Both the position numbers and the translations under genes were made by a program. A stretch of DNA of 9,069 bases from Planctomycetota bacterium (GTDB lineage: Bacteria; Planctomycetota; Planctomycetia; Pirellulales; Thermoguttaceae): assembly GCA_023397045.1 (NCBI GenBank), contig JAEWUR010000349.1, forward strand, positions 1-9,069, in the 5' to 3' direction. Under the pieces are notes generated by a model. It did no database searches. It was given only the letters and a program-made list of their open reading frames with translations, and had not been told where the DNA came from. This document shows, piece by piece, positions 6,631 to 9,069 of this stretch (position 1 is the stretch's first letter; every line of letters begins with the position of its first letter).

Positions 6631-6644
6631 TCCTGACGTCAGGA
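6631..6644. promoter_or_regulatory. 14-bp perfect palindrome over the Shine-Dalgarno of the LolA-like gene
   Basis: TCCTGACGTCAGGA is a perfect palindrome in the 36-nt gap between the lipoprotein and LolA-like genes. The AGGAG ribosome site (6634-6630, minus strand) overlaps its downstream arm. In RNA it could fold with a 4-nt loop (5-bp stem) and partly hide the ribosome site; in DNA it could be an operator. Confidence 0.45.
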
Positions 6645-6658
6645 CTGATGTGATTTCA

Positions 6659-7678
6659 CTATTGCCGGTCGGGCGACCATACGGGCCGCCGTGGCTTATT
6701 AGCTTCATCCTGCCGCGCGGCGACGTGCGGCGCGGGGTCGGCCGGGCGAGGCTCGCGAATGCGTCGCGAGCCCACCTGATCGGATGGCGTTTCGTTCTTG
6801 GCCGTTTGGTCGCCGGCCAACGCGATTTCAATCGACTGGTCGGCCTGCAACTTCCGCCCATCGGCCGTGACGTAGCGGACGAACAGATGCAACTGACGGT
6901 TCACCGGCGGACCGTCGGGCCAGGTCATGGTCAAGTGAATGGCTCGGCTCGCGCCGGCGCGGCGGAACAGCGACGCCGTTTCGCCGGGCGTGAAATCCCA
7001 TCGGGCCACCCGGGCCGCGTCGCCCTCGAGCGCCGGATCGATCACCACGACGCTCATCTCGGCCGGGGCGTCGATCGTCCGCCCGTCGCGATCGCGCGGC
7101 TCGACGACCACCAGCAGCCCCTGGTCGCCCGCCGTCGCATTCTCGCTGATTCCTCCGGTCAAAATGCGATTCAGCACGATGCTTGCGACGCGACGGCTGT
7201 CGCCGCCGGGCGTGAACGGCTGGCCGCTCGATTGCGATACCATCGTTGTGCGGCCCATGCGAGAAGAGACCTTGTCGCCGCCGTGTTCGAACATCGGCCC
7301 GCTCGTTTCGTCTTGCTTCTTCGCGGGCTCATCGTCCGGGACCGGCGGCGTTCCCGGGTCGAAACCCTTCGGCGGCTCGTTGCTTCCGGGCGTGCCGTAG
7401 TCGATCTGGAAGGACGGAACGCTCGGCGCGCTATCGGAGCGGCCCGAAGATCGTGAATCCGGCGCCCCATCGCGCGGCTCGGACGTGCGCTCGGACGCGC
7501 CTCGGTCGGAACAATGCGAGCTATCGTTGCAGGCCGCGTCCAATTGCGCCCGAAGACGGTAGATCTCATCCTCTTGCAAACGCAATTGGCGTTCGAGGAT
7601 GGGAACGGCGGGATCGCTCCGGCATCCGGCGATCGCCAGCAGCGTCAAACCCAGAAGGGCCATGTTCCACGGCTTCAT
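6659..7678 (-). CDS. Planctomycete envelope lipoprotein of unknown function
   Basis: A 339-residue predicted lipoprotein. The N-terminal MKPWNMALLGLTLLAIAGC is a type II signal peptide with lipobox IAGC, so Cys19 would be lipidated. A short coiled-coil-like segment follows (PILERQLRLQEDEIYRLRAQL, about 26-46). Next come a disordered Ser/Pro/Glu-rich stretch (about 50-165) and a beta-rich domain (about 165-288) including VASIVLNRILTGG, GLLVVVEPRDRDG and LHLFVRYVTADG. The tail is basic and disordered. The coiled coil plus acidic linker suggests a tether between membrane and a periplasmic or outer partner. I do not recognise a named family for the beta domain. The ATG at 7678 is chosen over an in-frame TTG at 7702: AAGGAAG lies 7 nt upstream, and the longer form only adds eight residues ahead of the signal peptide. 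It heads an operon with the LolA-like gene. Confidence 0.8.
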   Translation of the reverse strand: MKPWNMALLGLTLLAIAGCRSDPAVPILERQLRLQEDEIYRLRAQLDAACNDSSHCSDRGASERTSEPRDGAPDSRSSGRSDSAPSVPSFQIDYGTPGSNEPPKGFDPGTPPVPDDEPAKKQDETSGPMFEHGGDKVSSRMGRTTMVSQSSGQPFTPGGDSRRVASIVLNRILTGGISENATAGDQGLLVVVEPRDRDGRTIDAPAEMSVVVIDPALEGDAARVARWDFTPGETASLFRRAGASRAIHLTMTWPDGPPVNRQLHLFVRYVTADGRKLQADQSIEIALAGDQTAKNETPSDQVGSRRIREPRPADPAPHVAARQDEANKPRRPVWSPDRQ

Positions 7679-7685
7679 GATACAG

Positions 7686-7692
7686 CTTCCTT
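7686..7692 (-). promoter_or_regulatory. Ribosome binding site of the lipoprotein gene
   Basis: AAGGAAG on the minus strand, 7 nt before the ATG at 7678. It fixes that start over the upstream TTG. Confidence 0.7.
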
Positions 7693-7711
7693 GCTGTGCC
7701 AACGGGAACGA

Positions 7712-7740
7712 ATTGTAATTTTCCTATGATTCGCGGTCAG
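7712..7740 (-). promoter_or_regulatory. Probable sigma70-type promoter of the lipoprotein operon
   Basis: On the minus strand CTGACC (7740-7735) and TACAAT (7717-7712) are 17 bp apart, each close to consensus. The transcript would start near 7705, leaving a leader of about 27 nt. The -35 box lies one base from the hairpin repeat at 7742-7770, so the repeat could end transcription arriving from clpP2 and insulate this promoter. Confidence 0.6.
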
Positions 7741-7741
7741 T

Positions 7742-7770
7742 GGGCCGCCGTGCCGGCGGCCGCTAAACGC
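7742..7770 (-). repeat. GTTTAGCG hairpin repeat, copy 3
   Basis: Reverse-orientation copy of the units at 142-201. On the minus strand GCGTTTAGC is followed by a perfect 8-bp stem (GGCCGCCG with CGGCGGCC) around the same GCA loop as copy 2. It is sense relative to its neighbours, like copies 1 and 2. It lies between clpP2 and the lipoprotein promoter and is a good candidate terminator for clpP1-clpP2. Confidence 0.8.
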
Positions 7771-7810
7771 TCTCGGTTCGGTGATCCATCCATGATCGTC
7801 CGTTACCGGC

Positions 7811-7852
7811 TATTCACTATCCACTACCCACCACCCACTACTCACTATCTAC
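7811..7852 (-). repeat. Heptanucleotide tract C (TAYYCAC type) at the clpP2 stop
   Basis: Six 7-bp units on the plus strand: TATTCAC, TATCCAC, TACCCAC, CACCCAC, TACTCAC, TATCTAC. The clpP2 TAG (plus-strand CTA, 7849-7851) lies in the last unit, so on the coding strand the tract begins in the stop codon. Same family and orientation as tracts B and D. Confidence 0.85.
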
Positions 7853-8436
7853 TGCCCGGCATGTTCGATCACGTGATCGATCAATCCGTATTCCAACGCT
7901 TCCTCGGCCGACATGAATCGGTCGCGGTCGGTGTCCAATTCGATTTTCGCCAACGGATGTCCGGTGTGCTTGATCAGAATGCGATTCAGCCGCTCCTTGA
8001 CCTTGGTGAACTCCTTGGCATGGATCAGGATGTCTTCGGCCGTTCCCTCGGCGCCGGCGAGCGGCTGGTGGATCATGATCCGGGCGTTCGGCAGCGCCTT
8101 GCGCTTGCCTTGGGCTCCGGCGGCCAACAGCACGGCGCCCATCGACGCCGCTTGTCCCACGCAATACGTGGCCACCGGGCAGGAGATGAACTGCATCGTG
8201 TCGTAAATGGCCAATCCGGCCGAGACGCTTCCGCCCGGCGAGTTGATATACAGATGAATGTCGGCCTTGGCGTCGTCCGATTGGAGAAACAGCAGTTGGG
8301 CGACGATCGAGTTGGCCACGTCGTCGTTGACCTGCGAGCCGAGAAAGATGATGCGGTCTTTCAGCAGGCGGCTGTAAATATCCATCGCCCGCTCTTCGCG
8401 GCCGCTCTTTTCAATGACAAAAGGAATGAGAGACAT
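7849..8436 (-). CDS. clpP: ATP-dependent Clp protease proteolytic subunit (ClpP2)
   Basis: A complete 195-residue ClpP, the usual length. The serine-protease triad is intact: Ser98 in GQAASMGA, His123 in MIHQP and Asp172 in DTDRDRF, with the same intervals (25 and 49 residues) as E. coli ClpP. The oxyanion-region motif [11 protein letters not shown] is at 65-74. It forms heptameric rings that stack into a cytoplasmic chamber and degrade proteins fed by an AAA+ unfoldase (ClpX or ClpA/ClpC). None is encoded here, nor is trigger factor. It follows clpP1 after 93 nt, suggesting one transcript and possibly a mixed ClpP1-ClpP2 complex. The N-terminus before [13 protein letters not shown] may be removed by self-processing, as in other ClpPs. 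No Shine-Dalgarno precedes the ATG at 8436; the site is filled by GGGGTCA-type heptads. Confidence 0.96.
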   Translation of the reverse strand: MSLIPFVIEKSGREERAMDIYSRLLKDRIIFLGSQVNDDVANSIVAQLLFLQSDDAKADIHLYINSPGGSVSAGLAIYDTMQFISCPVATYCVGQAASMGAVLLAAGAQGKRKALPNARIMIHQPLAGAEGTAEDILIHAKEFTKVKERLNRILIKHTGHPLAKIELDTDRDRFMSAEEALEYGLIDHVIEHAGQ

Positions 8437-8437
8437 A

Positions 8438-8472
8438 GGGATCGGGGGTCAGGGGTCAGAGATCAGGAAATA
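8438..8472. repeat. Heptanucleotide tract of the GGGGTCA family in the clpP2 leader
   Basis: Five 7-bp units on the plus strand: GGGATCG, GGGGTCA, GGGGTCA, GAGATCA, GGAAATA. It lies directly upstream of the clpP2 ATG (8436), so the leader RNA reads TGACCCC repeats where a ribosome binding site would be. It is a different family from the ATYCACC tracts but has the same period. Confidence 0.8.
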
Positions 8473-8510
8473 GCCAATGTGTGGTCGGTTCAGCGGGCCG
8501 TCTGCTCGCT

Positions 8511-8531
8511 ATCCACCATCCACCATCCACT
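8511..8531 (-). repeat. Heptanucleotide tract D (ATCCACC) at the clpP1 stop
   Basis: Three nearly identical 7-bp units on the plus strand: ATCCACC, ATCCACC, ATCCACT. The clpP1 TAG (plus-strand CTA, 8530-8532) overlaps the end of the last unit. On the coding strand the repeat reads TAGTGGATGGTGG directly from the stop codon, as after nfeD. Confidence 0.85.
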
Positions 8532-9069
8532 ATTTTTCGTCCTCGTCCGCTTCCGCTTTCTGTTTGGTCAGGATGTCGTCGACGACTCCGTATTGCTTGG
8601 CCTGGTCGGCCGTCATGTAAAAGTCGCGGTCGGTGTCCTTCGCGATGCGATCGATCGGCTGGCCCGTGTGCTGGGCGAGAATCTCGTTGAGCACCTCGCG
8701 CGTGCGAAGGATCTCGTTGGCCTGAATCTCGATATCCGAGACCTGGCCGCCGACCTGGCCGTAAGGCTGGTGGATCATCACCTTGGCGTGCGGCAGGGCG
8801 AACCGCTTGCCCTTCGAACCGCCGGCCAATAGCACGGCCCCGCCGCTGGCCGCCAAACCGACGCAGTAGGTCGCCACTGGGCAGCTCAGGATCTGCATCG
8901 TGTCGTAAATGGCCAACGTGGCGCTGACGCTTCCGCCGGGCGAGTTGATGTAAAAGTGGATGTCCTTGCGGCGGTTCTCGCTCTGCAAGTACAGCAGCTT
9001 CATCACCAATTCGTTGGCGTTGCCGTCGTGGATCTCGCCCTGCAACAAAATAATGCGGTTCTCCAGCAG
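8530..9069 (-). CDS. clpP: ATP-dependent Clp protease proteolytic subunit (ClpP1), N-terminus outside window
   Basis: The last 179 codons of a second ClpP; the frame is open to the right edge, with only the N-terminal region missing. The first visible residues, [13 protein letters not shown], correspond to [13 protein letters not shown] of ClpP2. The triad is intact (fragment numbering): Ser75 in GLAASGGA, His100 in MIHQP and Asp149 in DTDRDFY, with intervals of 25 and 49. [10 protein letters not shown] is at 41-50. It differs from ClpP2 next to the nucleophile (SGGA rather than SMGA), in the segment after the His ([10 protein letters not shown] rather than [10 protein letters not shown]) and in an acidic tail ending EADEDEK. 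Two differing, catalytically complete ClpPs in tandem suggest a hetero-oligomeric or two-ring protease, as known for other bacteria with clpP1-clpP2. The stop codon lies in the heptanucleotide tract. Confidence 0.95.
   Translation of the reverse strand: MLENRIILLQGEIHDGNANELVMKLLYLQSENRRKDIHFYINSPGGSVSATLAIYDTMQILSCPVATYCVGLAASGGAVLLAGGSKGKRFALPHAKVMIHQPYGQVGGQVSDIEIQANEILRTREVLNEILAQHTGQPIDRIAKDTDRDFYMTADQAKQYGVVDDILTKQKAEADEDEK

Noticed and set aside
7696..8832. 378-residue plus-strand frame across the clpP genes
   Set aside because: Passes through heptad tracts and lies antisense to two ClpPs with intact triads.

Overview
The window reads as high-GC bacterial chromosome from a planctomycete, probably near the Pirellulales. 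The grounds are the combination of a secreted protein resembling a planctomycete-restricted family, an NfeD-type protein with duplicated ClpP-like domains, tandem clpP genes, and many short dispersed intergenic repeats (heptanucleotide tracts and hairpin repeats). The lineage is inferred from gene content; no marker gene is present.

Layout. 1-2184, plus strand: the end of cysT, then cysW and cysA. These are the two permeases and the ATPase of a sulfate/thiosulfate ABC importer; the binding protein is not in the window. A hairpin repeat at 2203-2223 separates this operon from everything else, which is on the minus strand. In minus-strand transcription order these are clpP1 (9069-8530, cut by the window edge), clpP2 (8436-7849), a lipoprotein (7678-6659), a secreted LolA-like protein (6622-5690), a long NfeD/ClpP-class membrane protein (5373-3160) and a short RNase Z-like metallo-beta-lactamase-fold enzyme (3017-2277).

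Functionally there are three groups. The Cys transporter imports sulfur oxyanions. ClpP1 and ClpP2 both keep the Ser-His-Asp triad and probably form a cytoplasmic protease with an AAA+ partner encoded elsewhere. The lipoprotein/LolA-like pair and NfeD are envelope proteins. NfeD has a near-consensus promoter (TTGACG-16-TATAAT) and the lipoprotein a weaker one (CTGACC-17-TACAAT).

The most unusual content lies between the genes. Heptanucleotide tracts of one family (ATYCACC and variants) follow nfeD, clpP1 and clpP2, and in each case the TAG stop codon lies inside the first repeat units. A second tract in inverted orientation reaches the MBL start codon, and a different heptad family (GGGGTCA) fills the leader of clpP2. 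A GTTTAGCG-plus-hairpin repeat occurs three times with covarying stems. A 22-bp direct repeat brackets a cluster of CACTGGC hairpins and supplies the last codons of the LolA-like gene. I see no defence system, mobile element, CRISPR array, tRNA or rRNA.
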